From assembly GCA_028583605.1 (NCBI GenBank), contig CM053330.1:21974129-22038128 (forward strand): 64,000 bases of DNA. The letters are read 5' to 3'. The stretch is from Dastarcus helophoroides (taxonomy: Eukaryota; Arthropoda; Insecta; Coleoptera; Bothrideridae). Shown in pieces: positions 24,301 through 39,300 of the stretch. Made by a program: the position numbers and the translations under genes. The notes under the pieces were generated by a model. It made no database searches and was not told the DNA's origin. It saw only the letters and a program-made list of their open reading frames with translations. The first letter of the stretch is position 1. Each line of letters opens with the position of its first letter.

Positions 24301-27300
24301 TTTGAAAAATTTTAAAATTCGATTATTTTTGAAAATGTTCATTAGATGACGATGTCGTCGTGTCGTCATTGCCAAGCTTTGTATTTGTGTACATAGAAAA
24401 TGTGTCGTGCTATATGAGCGAGAGTCGAAAATCGAAAAAGTGCGCGAGATTTGGCAACACTGAACCGGACAAACAAACACACTTTCGCATTTATATATTA
24501 GTAAAAATTTCAAATATTACTGAGTGGTTTTCGCATTACAATAAAGAAAAATCTAAATATACAGGTCGAACCAAATTTGATTTCCCCTATAGGGATCTCG
24601 TAAACTATTAGTTACAAGGAAGCAGTTTTTTCTAAATAAAAAAGACGAATTGGAATTTAATTGTTTTGTCAGCGGAATATTGTTAGGCATTAAATTTTGC
24701 TCGACTTTGCCTATTTAAGTTTCCTTGTATCTCTAATAGTTTACGAGATCCCTGTAGTTGAAATCAAATTTGGTTCAACCTGTATAATACTAAATCCAAT
24801 ACATCAGGGGTGGCCCACTTTATTTCATATGTGATCGACTATTTGTCTTAAAAATGTGTCACGATCTACTTGCTAAAATTTTGATATTTAACTTACACAA
24901 AATGGACTTTACTTCAGGAATAATATATGTTCTTATATTTTTTGAAAAGATAAATTGCTGGAGTAATTTACGTGTGATTTTTGAGCTTTCTTCAGAAATT
25001 TCACCTATTTTTATCAGAACTTTGTAAATAACACATTTATTGCCCAAAAAGAATATAAACTTAATAGTTTTAATTTTTTTTTTCAAAAATTTTGACTTTA
25101 ACCTGGAATGTCGACTTTTCCCAAAATGTTCATCTTTTTTTCTCCGAAATTGCGACTTTATAATTAAAACATAGGCTTGCGTCTCAAAAATGTTAATTGT
25201 GAACTTTTTCATAAACATCTACCTTTTCTTTCGAAATTTTTTGGTTTTTCTTTAGAGATTTTCCCTTTTGTCAAAAGATTCATTGTAAGATATAAATTTC
25301 TTTTTTAAATCTGACTAATCTTTTCTCGTTATTTAGATTTCTCTTAATTCTGACTGAACTTGAAATTATTTTTCCAAAATTGCAACTTTAACGTCGAAAA
25401 CAAGTAAAAGTGTATTCTTAAATTGATGAGTCAGTCAATTTTTATTTCCAAAATTTTCATGGTTAAACTTACGATTTTTACTTTCTATCCTAAAAATTTC
25501 GAGTATATTTTCATTTTTTACTTTTTTATTTTTATCTTTGAGTAGAAAATCAAAATAAATTTCTACAAAGTTTTATCTTATTTGCGGAATTTAATTTTTT
25601 ATTTGAAACATTAAATGTAAATTCAAAAAAATTTAACATCCAAGCTTTCTTTTTCAAAATTTTAACTATTTTAAAGCTATGCGCTTATTTTTTGAAATAC
25701 AAACTTTTTCGTAGAATTTCAACATTTTTTTCGGCTTAAACCCCTCAAATTTTAACTTTGTCAGTGATTATGATATTTTTCAAAAGTTCAATCTTCCCAA
25801 GGCCGCAAGTTCCATTTAGAAATTCTCCTAAAAATTCCCCCTTTTTTTAAACCTTTATTATTTCGACTTATACTTTTTAAAAGTTCACAAAATTGAAATT
25901 TTAATTTTTCATTTTTTAAATTAAATTTACTTAATCTCAAAATTTTTATTTTTGAGACTTAATATTTTACATTTTCTAAATTCGAAGTTTAAACTTAAAA
26001 AATAAATTTAAATTTAATTTTTTTTTAATTTTCCTAGTCGATCGCGATCGACTTGTTGGCCATACATAATAAAAGTAACTCACTTTCTCTTCAATGGTTC
26101 CAGCAGACAGAAGCCTATATATTGTAACATCCTTTTCCTGTCCTATTCTCCACGCTCTTTCTCTAGCTTGAGTATCAGTAGCTGGATTCCAATCTGGGTC
26201 ATAAATAATAACTCTATTTGCACCAGTTAAATTCACTCCAAGTCCACCAACTCTCGTTGTGAGAAGAAAAACGTCGAAGCTTGAATCCTAAATATTTCTT
26301 GTATTTAGTTAAGAAAGTTTGTAAATAAAAAGTAGAGCATCTCTGTAACAAGACCGGTGATAATGGGGTTCTACTGCATAATATACCTTATTAAATTTTT
26401 CGATGAGTCCCTGCCTTGAACTGATTGAGGTCGTACCATCCATCTTAAGATATTTATAACCATTTTGGTTAAGAAAATTTTCAAAAATTACCATCACAGC
26501 TCTACCTTGAGTAAATAATAGAGAACGGTGTCCCTGCTTTTTCCATATCTTCAATAAAGCAGATACCACAATCATTTTTCCCGACCTTTTGTGCACATTG
26601 CTCCAGTCTACACTCTCATTTGATGGCTGAAATAATAAATTTCAAAAACAATCTTTCAGTAATTGTCATTCCTAATAAAAAGGTAACTGAAGATTTAGAT
26701 TTGTGAAAAAAGTAACCAGAAACGAAAAATTCACACAAAAAACAGAGATAATATCTACTAGTAGGCAACTTACAGTGTGGTCCATAGAAAAAATACCATA
26801 AGGCAAAACAGCCATGAAAAGATCTTGAGGGGGACAAATTTTGATGCAAAAATATAACTCAAATTTTACCTCGTGTATTTTTTGTGAAATGTTGCCTCAT
26901 TTGGCTCCCATTCCCAGTTGACAGTTTTTGAGGGATTAATCGTGTGTATTTTTTAAGAAATGTATTTAATGAATGAAGGAGGGTGAAATTTGGGCTACGA
27001 TTTTTGCGTGAAAAGATGCTCCCCTTTCAAACAAAATCAATGCATTTCACCAGTTTTTCGACAACGTACGTTTTTAATGGGCCATAGTGTATGATAAATG
27101 CCGAATACGATAAGACTTCTACAAGGTTAATAACATTTAGAGAATTCATTTTAACTTATAGAATGAATTATTACAAAAATTAATTATAGCATAAATACTG
27201 TGAAGAAAACACAAGAGCTCAATCATAACGGCAATAAATTCCTTCACGAATCCAGAACCAGTTGGCACATAGGTAATAATATATATATATAATAATTTTT

Positions 27301-30300
27301 GTTGTGACATATCTTAACAATATTTACTTACTTCAGCATCGTCATCGGTTTTACACAAGTATAATTGGGGATGATTACAAATTTTTCTTAGTGTAGTTAT
27401 CGCTACTAACATATTTGCTCTAAAATAATTATCTGATGTCCAAGACTTCCCTCTACCCAATATGTTATTAACATGCTCAGACTAAGGAAAAATAAAATTA
27501 AGTGAATTTTACTAAAACTTTTGACTGTAAGTATTTACCATCAAATAATCTTTATACAACGTTTTTTGTTCTTCACTTAAACTGCAAAACAAAACTTGTT
27601 CACATTTGCTGGGGAGCTGAATGCTATCCTGTACTTCATTTTTTGCCCTTCTAAGCAAATAAGGCGAAATTATATTTTTTAAGGCCGTGGCCACAGAAAG
27701 TGCGGCTGCTTCCTAGAAAATTTAACAAATATGGTGCCTTCATATATCCCCAATTCAATTGAGGCTTATCTTACCTGCATGGAACTTGCATTGGAAAACC
27801 CTCCTTGCAAAATTGGATTTATAAAATGTTCAGTGAATGTATTTAAATTTCCCAACATTCCAGGATTAGTAAAGTCGAACAAACTCCATAATTCCTGTAG
27901 ATTATTTTGCATAGGGCTACCAGTTAACATTAATCTAAACGGTGTTCGGATTTCTTTTACGGCACAACTAACTTTTGAGCTGCAGTTGCGAATTTTATGA
28001 CCTTCATCGAGAATTATGTAATGCCAACCATACTCCACAAGATTTCCTTTAAATTTCAGTATTCCTATATATGTGGTAAGCAATATTCCCTTGCTCTTGT
28101 TGATTTCTTTGATAAGGCGGGCTCTATTACCTAATTTAAAATACAAGGATTCAATTTAACATATGAAAAATAAAATAAATCAACCAAAACCTTGAAAAGT
28201 TCCAGACTGGTGCAAAACCGCCACTCTGAATTCAGGAGCCCACTCATAAAAGTGTTTTACCCACTGATTTAGAACAGTTGCAGGACAAACTATGATAGTT
28301 GGGCCAACACCGATATATCTAGAAATTAGTAATCATCCATCACTTTATTTATAAAATATTAATTAGCTAACCTTCCTCCACAGGAACTAATACTGCTGTA
28401 ATGTAGAGCATACAAGAAGGCTATTGTTTGGACAGTTTTCCCTAAACCCATCTCATCCCCTAGTATTCCGCCAGTTACTTTCTGATGAAGACCCCACAAC
28501 CACCGTATACCATCTTGTTGATAACTAAAATAGAAATAAAATCACTCTACAATGTAAAGTCCAATATCAATAAAAAAAGTAAAGAATATATTTACATGCA
28601 AAATGGCAAACAAACTTCTTAATTAATACTCTACCTACAGTATGACACCAGTCAGAAATTTTAATTGATTGACGCAGAGACGTAAATATAGAAATCAGAT
28701 ACATTTGGATTCTTTTATTATGTAGGCATACAATAAGAAAGGAATATTACAAATCCTTCCTCTAAGACAGAATTTTTCAAAGTGGGGTACACGAACCCCT
28801 AGGAGTTCCGCAGTTAATCGTAAAGGGTTCGTGATAAGTTTCACATCATTATGGCTGTTAATTAGTCCACAGATCAAACTTTCAAAGTTGATTTTAAAAA
28901 GATCTCTAATTAATTTTGGCGCGGAAAACGGAAATTATATATTTCATGCAAAACAGTGCACTGCGTGTCATTGTTTTTATCTCCATATTTTTCTTTGAAT
29001 AATTACTAAATAGTTTGAACAGCTGAATATATCACAGTAAGAATACAAATTCTAAACAAAAATGAGAAAAAAATATGAATGTGGTTGTTTTCACTGTCAT
29101 TACCTAATTATTGATTTTTTAAGATCAGATAAAAAATCATACTTATCTGAATTAATTCAGTTTAAATTGTTAAAAATTAAATCATATTTAGCATTAAAAT
29201 ACGAAATATTAATATTTAAAAATGTTAACAAAGATTATTCGATCAGAGGAAAGTGAACTTTAAAACTTTCTGTTTTTGTACAATTATACTTCGATTAACG
29301 TTACCTTTATTACAAAAGTTTAAAAACTCAAAACTATGAAATTTGTCAAAATTATCATATTACTCGAAACTTTGTGAAAAAATGAAAAATTTAGATTTTT
29401 ATTGCGACATTTATATAAATAATTGGAAAAAAAGGAAAACTATCAAGATCAAATTTGAAAGTTTGAGATAAAAATTTCAAGATAAAACTGAATTAAGAGA
29501 AAACAAATACTGAGAAAAAACAGACAGTATTGGAGACTGCCAAAAGAGTGAAAACTTAAAATTAGAAAATATGTAGTGTAGTTTAAACCCACACTAGTAA
29601 AGAGTCAGAATATTGGAAATATTTGAAAATAAATTCTCTCAAACTGATTTACCTTTTTATATTTGTGGTTTGAATGCTTGTATCGTGTGGAAACGAATCT
29701 AATATTTATTTATAATGAAATACTCTTTAATGTGCCCTAACGTTAACAGTAGAATATACTTTTAACATTAGGTATGTTGATAACGCCTGATGGTGACGCG
29801 AAACCACAAGTTTTCATTCGAGAAATTGGAAATTTATCGAAAAATTGAGCTTTACCATAAAATTTCGAGAAAAAATCAAAACATCCATTTTATTTATATT
29901 TTTTACATTTTTTATTTACATTGTTTCTAGAAATTTCGAAATGTTGAAGATCATACTTGAAATTTCAAAATTGTAATTAAAATTTCGAAGTTCGAATCAG
30001 TATTGAGAAAAAAAGTTGAAATTTCGTTGAGATCCTCAGAAAATTTAAAATGTATATGCTTCAGAAATTTAATTTTAAAAAAGGCTCGAAATTTTGATTT
30101 TCAAGAAAACTTCGAGAAAAATTTAAAATTTATTTAAAAAAATCAAATTTTGAAAAAAATTCTAAATTTAAGGAGACAAATTTTGAGATACAGCGAAATT
30201 TAGGAAAAGTTAAAATTTCGAAAATAAAAACTCGAAAATCAATCTCAAACATGTCAGGTTTACTCTCCAAATTTTAACTTTAAAAGCAAAAGTTCAACTT

Positions 30301-33300
30301 TAAGTTCAAATATTCGAATTTATTCTTGAGATTTAAGATCTTAAATTGCAAAACAAAATTTGAAAAGTCCAGATCTCGAGATTGATTTAGGAAAAAATAT
30401 AAGTTGTACATTTAAACAAAAAAAAAAAGTTTAAAAAATCACCACAGAAATAATAAACGTTAATTTAAATCTAAAACTTAAAAAAAAAGAAATTATATCA
30501 ACATGAATTGGAAAATATTTTTCTCTAAATTCAGATTTAAAACTACTGTTCCATAAATTTCTAGTTCATGTCTTGCTTTTTCTTGAACAAGACCAAGACA
30601 AGAAATTTCTGAGCAAGAACAAGACAAGACAAGAAGTTATTTTAGCAAGAACAAAATTTCTTGTCAAAAAAACTAATTTTTTGACAAGAAGCAAGATTTC
30701 TTGCTTTTTTCAAGATTTTCTTAAAGCAAGCTCTAGAATAGTGTTTTTAAACATTTTTGCATACACAATTTCTTAACAAGTAATAAACCCTGGAGCCCCT
30801 CTCAAATTGAAATTCGAGAAAAAATCAAAATTAAAAGAAAAAGTTCAATGTTAAATTTCTTCTCGAAATGACACTATTAAAGTATCCTAAATTTTATTAT
30901 TTTTTTTTTCAGAAATTTTAAACATTTCCTTAACTTTTTAATTTTATCCTCTAACTTTCAATATTCATTTCGATATTTCGATTTTTTCTCGAAATTAAAA
31001 TTTTAACCATAAAGCTTTGACTTTGACTCGATATTTTCTAAAGGTTTTCACTTTAATCGGAAAATTTTTCCCCACTAAACTTGGCTCAATTTAATTTATT
31101 ATTGAAACTTGAAGTTTTAATCTCAACAGTTAGAATTTGAATTCTAAATTTCGGAAAATATTTTTTTTTTAGGAATTTCGGAAACAAATTGGAAAGTTTA
31201 AATCTAAAGTTGAAAAGGTCGACTTTGAAGTGGAAAATTAAGTAAAAACATTAGACTAATTTAAAACCGAAAATTAAGAATTTGAGAAAAAAATTTTTTT
31301 TTAAAACTCGTAATGTAAAATCTGTAATTTTACATTTTTAAATTGTGTTAAAGCATCAGGAATTTTGGAAAAAAAAATTATAATTTCCAGAAACCCCAAG
31401 TTTTTTCTCAAAATGTTTCTATTTCAATTTGTTCTAGAAATTTGGAACTTAACATATTTAGTACATACTACAGCAATTTGAGGAACAAAATCTAAAAAAA
31501 GAGAAGCAAGATCTCCTGCTTTTTTCAAGATTTTCCTCAAACAAGCTCTATAGAACAGTGTTTTTAAACCTTTCTGAGGGTACAATTCCTTTACAAGTAA
31601 TAAATTTTGACGACTCTCCTCAAATTTGGAAATCATCAAGATTAAAAGAAATAGTTTAATATTCAGTTTTTTCTCAAAATGACACTATTTAGGTATTCAA
31701 AATTTAAGAAAATATTTAATTTTTTTCTAAACTTTAATTTTTTTAGACATTTTTTAAATGTTCTCAACTTAATAATTTTATTTTCTAAAGTTCACTTTTC
31801 ATTTCTATATTTCGATTTTTTCTCTAAATAAGAATTTTGACAACAAATTTTTGACTTTTGACTCATTTTTTTCTAAACATGTTGACTGTGATCGCAAAAT
31901 TTTTTCCCACTAAACTCAGTTCAATTTCGATTTATTATTGAAACTTGGAATTTGAATCACAAGAGTTCGAATTTGAACTCTAAATTTCGGAAAACATTTT
32001 GTTAAGGAATTTCGGAAACAAGATCGAAAGTTTAATGGAAAAAGTTGACTCTGACGTAGAAAATTAAGTAAAAACATTACACTCATTTAAAATCGAAAAT
32101 CCAGAATTTGGGAAAAAGTTAAAAATGTTTTAAAAAACTCGCTTTTTATCAACCTATTGAACTTTCTAGTTTCAACGTAAAATTTCTGAATTTCCCAAAG
32201 CATTTTGAATTTTCCAGATTTTTTTTTATTTTTTCCAGAAATCTTAAGTTTTTTCTTCCAATTTTTCTATTTCAATTTTTTTTCAGAAATTTCGAAATTA
32301 ACATTTTTAGTGCATACTACTGCAGAATGAGGGACAAAATTTAAAATGTTATTGTAATGTCGAAAAATTCGACTTTGAAGTTAAAATTTAAACTGAAAAA
32401 TTTTGATTTATTCACCATATTTCGAAAAATTGGAAATTTCAAAAAAAAGTTCAAAATGTTCAAATAAAATGTTGAGTGTTTGCTCGCAATTTGTAATTTT
32501 TCGAATCTTTATTAAACAAATATTGAGATTTTCCCGAGAAGTCGAAAATTTTGGTTGTAAAATGAAAATTTTAAATTTATATTGAAATCTGAGATACAGG
32601 TTTCCCCAAGAAGGTTATTTAGGGCAAAATACATGAAATTGTTATTAAAAGAATGTTTTTAATTTGGAGTGTTTTCTCTAAATATCAACTTTTTTCTCTA
32701 AATTTTGAGCCTGATAAAGCTTACTTTTATTATTATTATTTTTAAATTTCGACAGTGACAAGCCAGCAAAAATAAGATCAACTCTTGCTAGCAAGACAAG
32801 TATCAAACCAGCAAGAAATTGGTAAAACAAGAGTAAAACAACTGCTTGTCTTGCTCAGCGAGATAAGACAAGAAGTTGGATAGTAAGACACGGAATTTTG
32901 CTTTGGTATTACTTTTAAAAACTAAATAAAATCAAAATGTCACGAAAGAGACTTTTTGCTAAAAAAAAATCTTCAAATGTCAAGCTTAAATCTGCATTTT
33001 AGAGATAATTCAAAAAAACAAATCATGACGTGTTGTAAGAAAATTAAAAAGATGACTTATACAGAATGTGCCAGTTTTAAGTACATTTAATAAAAGAGGT
33101 AATAGAAAAAATAATTTTAAGCAAAAAGTTTTATATGAACAAATATCCCGAAGCTTAATAAAAAAAATGTTTTTATTTTTGTCTGCTAAGTTTTCAAAGA
33201 TATTTAAACTAAATTTTGTACATATGGTGCACGGATGAAGGGCTATAAAAGGCAATAAAATTAAGTTTCTACCTCATCCGTGACGGAGTTACTCCAGGGA

Positions 33301-36300
33301 GCCTGTGTAATGTGAGAATGTGAGGCAGTCTATGACTCTCCTATGCCAGTTATGCATGGAAAGCAATTTAAATATTTAGTGTAAGTAATAACGTTTTTCT
33401 TCCAACATAATTATTTTTATTTGTCTCAGTCATTAAAGCATGCCTTGTATTGGAAAAATTCATAAGTAAAACGGGGAAATAAATCCCCCAAAAATCTAAA
33501 TTGTGGCGCAACAGTGACAACCGTACCATTTTTGTTTCTAAATTAATGTCGTGACCCCCCCCCCAACTCTGTCACTGGATGAGATACAAACTTAATTTTG
33601 TCTTGTTTTATGATCCTTCATGCAAATACCACATGTGCAAAATTTGGCTTAAACATCGTTAAAGATTTGGAAATAAAAAATAAAAAAAAATTTTAATTCA
33701 AATTTTAAAGCAAATTTCTGGATACTTGTTTACATAAAACCCTTATTGTATGACTCTTAAAACGGGGTGTGCTGTATAACTATAAATTCTCGAAAATGTG
33801 ACGAAATTTCGATTTGTCTTTTTAAATGTTATCAAAAATTCAATAGGTGAAGATTTTCTGAGTAAAACGAGAGTTTAGAGCTTGATCCACATCAATAAAA
33901 ATTTGTGTTGTGCGTTGTATTTTGGAAATTAAAAAATGTATTTTTCTTACAAGGTCAATTATTTTGTGGTCTAATTAGATAATTTGTGTGTCTTAACGCG
34001 GAATCCGTTTAAGTACGTCCTTAACTCTTCAAATACAATGCAAAAATCTTAAATATAACTTAGCTTTATGTGACAAATACAACGCACAATACAAATTTTT
34101 ATTGATATGGATCTAGTTTAAAGGAAAAATAAAACAGTAAGTTTAAATTCGAAATTTGAAAGTCAAAATTTTGAAAAAAATTTAAACTTGGGCATATCGT
34201 TCGTATAATCATTTTTTTAAGCATTTGCTAATTTCTAGAGGAAGACCAAGTTTCAAAGTTGTATCAAAACGATGTATCTCTAACGATCCTAAAATATTTT
34301 TTTTATAATTTTCGGTCCAATCGTCTTAAAAATAAATCTCACCGCTCCCCTGTTTCCCTAGGTTTTTAAAGATAAAATTTAGATTTTCATAAAGTTAGTA
34401 AATATTGGGCCATAGCTAATCGAAAAAACTGCAAGTTTTTTCAATATCGTAGGTTGTTGAGAAAAAAAATATTTATGGAAAAATAAGTGCTTGCTTTCCA
34501 TGGCTTTTTAACCTATATAGCACTATTTTTTTTACAAATAAAAAACTTGTTTGAGCTTAAGGAGAGAATGCAGATCAAATTTGTCTCTTACATTATTTCA
34601 TTTTTGGAGTTAGCACGAGTTCACGCAACGCAGTAATTACAATTGGAATTGAACATTTTAGCGCAATCCAAGGAGATCTCATAAACTGTGTCAGTTATCG
34701 ACTTATCGCAAATTGGGAAGGAATGCTTTTTATCTGAGACACTGTCAATACAGTTATCAGTTCTATAATCATTAGGAATTATTGCTGAAAAAATTGTGTA
34801 TATCTGAAAATAGACGATTTTTTTTATTTTTCTATTATAACATAAGAAAATTTAGATAAAATTTTAAATTTATAAATAAGTAAAAATGATTTAATTTGGT
34901 CTATCGAGTGTTCACTGTATTAATTGGTACAGAACCCTTACTGTGCGAGCCCGACTCTATCTTGGCTGAATTTTTGTACTGCTCATTCCATAAAATTATT
35001 CAAATTCTGATATGTGTATTTTTTACAAAATCTTGATTATGGTAAAATATTCACAATTATTTGCCCTGTAATAATCAATTGTAGTTTAAAATTTGCCTTA
35101 ATTTCAAAAGGATTGTTTTTTTTTATATTTTAAATTAGGAAAAAAAATTAATAGTTTAATATTTCTTTTTTTTTAATATTTATGATGCATGGATTCAATT
35201 TTCATAATTTTAAAAAAATTACAAATTTTTCTGCGTTTTTATAAGTTCATATTCCATGATATACAACAACTTTTACAATTTTTTGTCTTTAGTCTCTTTT
35301 TGTCCAGGCTAATCTTGGAAATATCTAAATCGATTTTGATGACAGTAACATCGAAAGGCACAGTATTATCTTTGACAAAATTTAGACTATGCAAAAAATT
35401 TACTGTTTTATTTCCAAAAATGATAATAATAAAAATAATCAAAGCCGAAAGAACTAAATAGTCGATTTCTATGCATATAAAAATATTATACCTTAAGAAA
35501 AATCAATTGAAGTATGTGCTGGCTACACACTTTTTACTAGTTTTATCGGTTTTTATTTAAAAATTGATTACAAACAAATGTCTTACCTGTACAATTTATT
35601 CCATATTTTTTTAGGCAGTTTCAGCTTGCCTCCTAAGTTGACATCATCATCTATCGCACTTGCCCCATTTAAATAAGATTCCGTTTCCATTCTTTTATAA
35701 TAATGATCTAAACGTAATTTGTACAACTGAATATCACCATCATCTCTCACTTTTTCTAAATCTTTGTTTGTACTGTTTTGTTGCTTTTTTTGCTTTATTT
35801 TCCTTTCAGAAGTAGAAGGGATTTCTGTGTGGTCAAAATCTAAAATTACGTATTCATAACGATAAACAAAATACATCGAATTGTAAATATCTACTATTAT
35901 AGGGGGCAGGCCCGCTGAGACAGGGCGGACTTATGAGCAAATGCCCTGGGACCTGAGCACAGACGGGGATTCTACTAGCGGTAAATCGGTTTGTTGATAA
36001 ATAAATTGGCCAAATAAATACTGGCAGAATGGTAACTTTTACCAGTAAATTACAACTCTTTAAAAGTAAGTAAGTAATTGCGTAAATAAAATATCCATAC
36101 TGTAATTTTTTTAATATCAATGGTCAGCAGCGTGTTCTTAATGGAAGCTAGAGAGCCCCTTCCAAGCCCAGAAACAACACTGTAAAGAATATTTGTTTTG
36201 CTCAAATCTTCAATTTTAAACTTTAATTTTTTTTGCAACAGTTACTGTTTCAGTTATATTTCTTAAACTGCATAAACTACACAGAGTATATTTTTTTAAA

Positions 36301-39300
36301 TATTTTGTCCAAGAATGTCGACTGTAATAAAAAAAATTGATTCCTTTCTACAAATTTTAACTTTGATATTTCGAAATTTTACTTTAATTTATCCAATTTA
36401 AACTATAAATTTGAAAAACTACATGTAGGAGAGACTGGGGTATTGTGGATTGCCTTTTTATATTGTTTAAAAACTGGCAAAAAAGCTTGAATTTGTAGTA
36501 AAAGTAATTTGTCTTTGGGTCGCAGCAGTTTGGTCAAATTGTATTAAATTATACATTTATAGCAGTTGTGAAAAATGTCGAGGAATTACGGACCACTTTG
36601 TAAATCGAATAAAAGTGGAAAAATGTAGTAGAAAAACCTTGTTTTTGATTCAGAATGGCAGAAGATTTATTATAAAAGAGAAAAAAGTAAAGTGGAGTAA
36701 CAAATGGCAATGAAAATCAGTTCGAAACGAAATTATTATTGTACCAAAGAAATATTAGAAATTACTGAAAAATAATGCTGTGCTGAAAATTTGCATGAAT
36801 AATCACTTATATGCATCAAATACACGAAATTAGCTTATGAAATGTCAAGAATTGAGTGATTTCTAATTCCACGACAAAAGTGGTCCGTAATTCGCCGAAG
36901 GTGATTTTTTACAATATGGCAGCATATGAGTAACACAATACAAATTCATGTTCCAGTCGAAGATTTAAGGTTCCGCGAATATTATGAAGATATTTACCTG
37001 AGTTGGTTCTCGAAAAGTGTGGTCAAATTAGAGGAAACTCTAAAATTAAAAAAAATTTCGAAGTACGCAAGTCGAGTACTGAAGGGAAATTGAGCTTAAT
37101 ATGAGGCGAGCTGACGACAGTTATTTATTTGTAGCTATCAACCACTATTAGAGGAAAAAATATAAAGCTGGTCCGCAAATCCCCCTTGTCCAGAATACCC
37201 CAGTCTCCCCTACATAGAGTGTATATTTTTTTATTTTGTTCAAGAATGTCGACTCTAATAAAGTTTTGTTTTTTCTACAAATTTCTACTTTTATTGTATA
37301 TTTCGACATTTTACTTTAATTTATCGAATTTGAACCTTCAATTGGGGCACTTTCATTTACATTGCAAGTAATTTTTCGAATATTAAATTTACACTTCAAT
37401 TTTTATTTTCCCCGAAAGCTTTTATTACAAACTGATCATTGGGACTTTTCTAACTTCAACCTTCATCACGAAATTTTTACTTTTTTCCCAAACTTGAGAA
37501 CTTCAAATTCAAGATTTCGACTTAAAAAAATTCCCAGTTTACCCTTTTAATATTTACTTTTTGCCTAAATTTTTAATCCAACATTTTAAGGTGTTTTACA
37601 AATGTTCCCTTTTTTTCATAAATTTATCATTTATCTCGAAACTTCGAGCTTAAATTTGAAATGTCTTTATATTTGGAAATTTCGACCTTTTATTAAAACA
37701 ACAAATTTGCACCTTAAATTGTCACGTTTTGCTAACATTTCGAAATTTTAGGTTTAACCTGAAAATTTCAAAAAAAGCATTTTAAATACAAATTATCGTT
37801 CTTGAGAAAATATGAATAATTTTATCCCAACGTTGCTAGTTTATACTTTCACTTTCTCCTTAAAACGTCGATAAAAAATTCAAAATATTGACTGTTTCTT
37901 TCAAAATTTCAAGTTTAATTTCAACACTTCGACTTCGTTTCGGGTTTAGAATCAAAATTGTTGTTCATAAATTAAAGATTTCCGAAAATGTTGGCTTTTC
38001 TTTCAGTTTTAATTCAAATTAAGATTTAGTTGTTTTTTATAAATTACGATTTACACAGAATTTTAAACTATTTTTTTTAATTACAGTTAGTTTTTTGGAA
38101 ACTTAAATTTTTCCTCGAAACTCCAGGTTTACATTTTCATTTTTTCCTCAACATTAAATTACAAACTGAAAATTTCCCCTCTTTATAGAAATAACATTTC
38201 TTCTTAATTTTCAAATTTCGATGTTTACTAAACTTGACATTTTTTCGATTCTCGAGTTTAACAATTTGTAAAGTTAAGACACGAACTTTTAAGAAAAAGA
38301 TTAAAACATCGACTAAAACAACGTTTTTATAAAAGTAATTCAGTTTTAATACAAAATTTCGAGTTTGAATTAAAATTTTGCAAAAAGTCGAATAGGATTG
38401 GAAGTCAGAATTTTAAGAAGAAAAATCTAGATTTCCAATTTTCAGCCAAATAAAAAATATCAAAAACTGTCGGAAATGTTGGAAAAATTCCAATTTTCAT
38501 TAAAAACCATGATAATCAGACAATAACAAGATTCTTAAAATTTCAAATTGTATCAAACATTCGAACAAAAAAAAACGATTGAAATTTTAATGAAACATTA
38601 AAAAGTTCAAGATAATTTTTTAATAACCGAATATTTTTTCTTCAGAATGTTGATTATCTACTTGTTTTGAATTCAATTTCAAAATGTATTTAAATCTTAT
38701 TTTTTCTGGAATTTACGAGTTTAAAAATTTCAAGATTAAAAGTATGCTCATAGATTCAAATTTTGAAACTTATCGAAACAAATTAAAGTTTTAATAAAAT
38801 TGAAAAAACTGCAAAATTTAAACAAACATTTCAATATTCATAACTTATAAATTAATTAACAATAAATAGGATTATTTTAAAGATTGTGAAATTTTAAGTT
38901 TTTGTTATATGTAATGTTATATTGTATGATATATGGTATGTTGACAAGGTAAATGTATCAATTATTTAAAAAATTCAATTAACTTAGACAATAATTTCAA
39001 CTATTAGACTTTTAAAAAAAGTCTAGGCTTTGGGATCAAAGTCGAAATAATGACATTTTTTTAGGTTACTTTAAACTCTGACTTACAATTCGACTATTTT
39101 TTTTATTTTAGGAAGATAAGTAAAACTTTCAGTTCAAACACGAAATTTTAAGAAGTCACAATTAAAAAAAATACTCAAAATTTATTGAAAAACGAATAAT
39201 TCTCAACATTTCCACTTTAATTTTCTAACGCTGCTTAAAATTTGAATATTTCATTTTCTTCTTAAAATCTTGGTAATTTTTGCTAAAGGATTTCGTTCTG

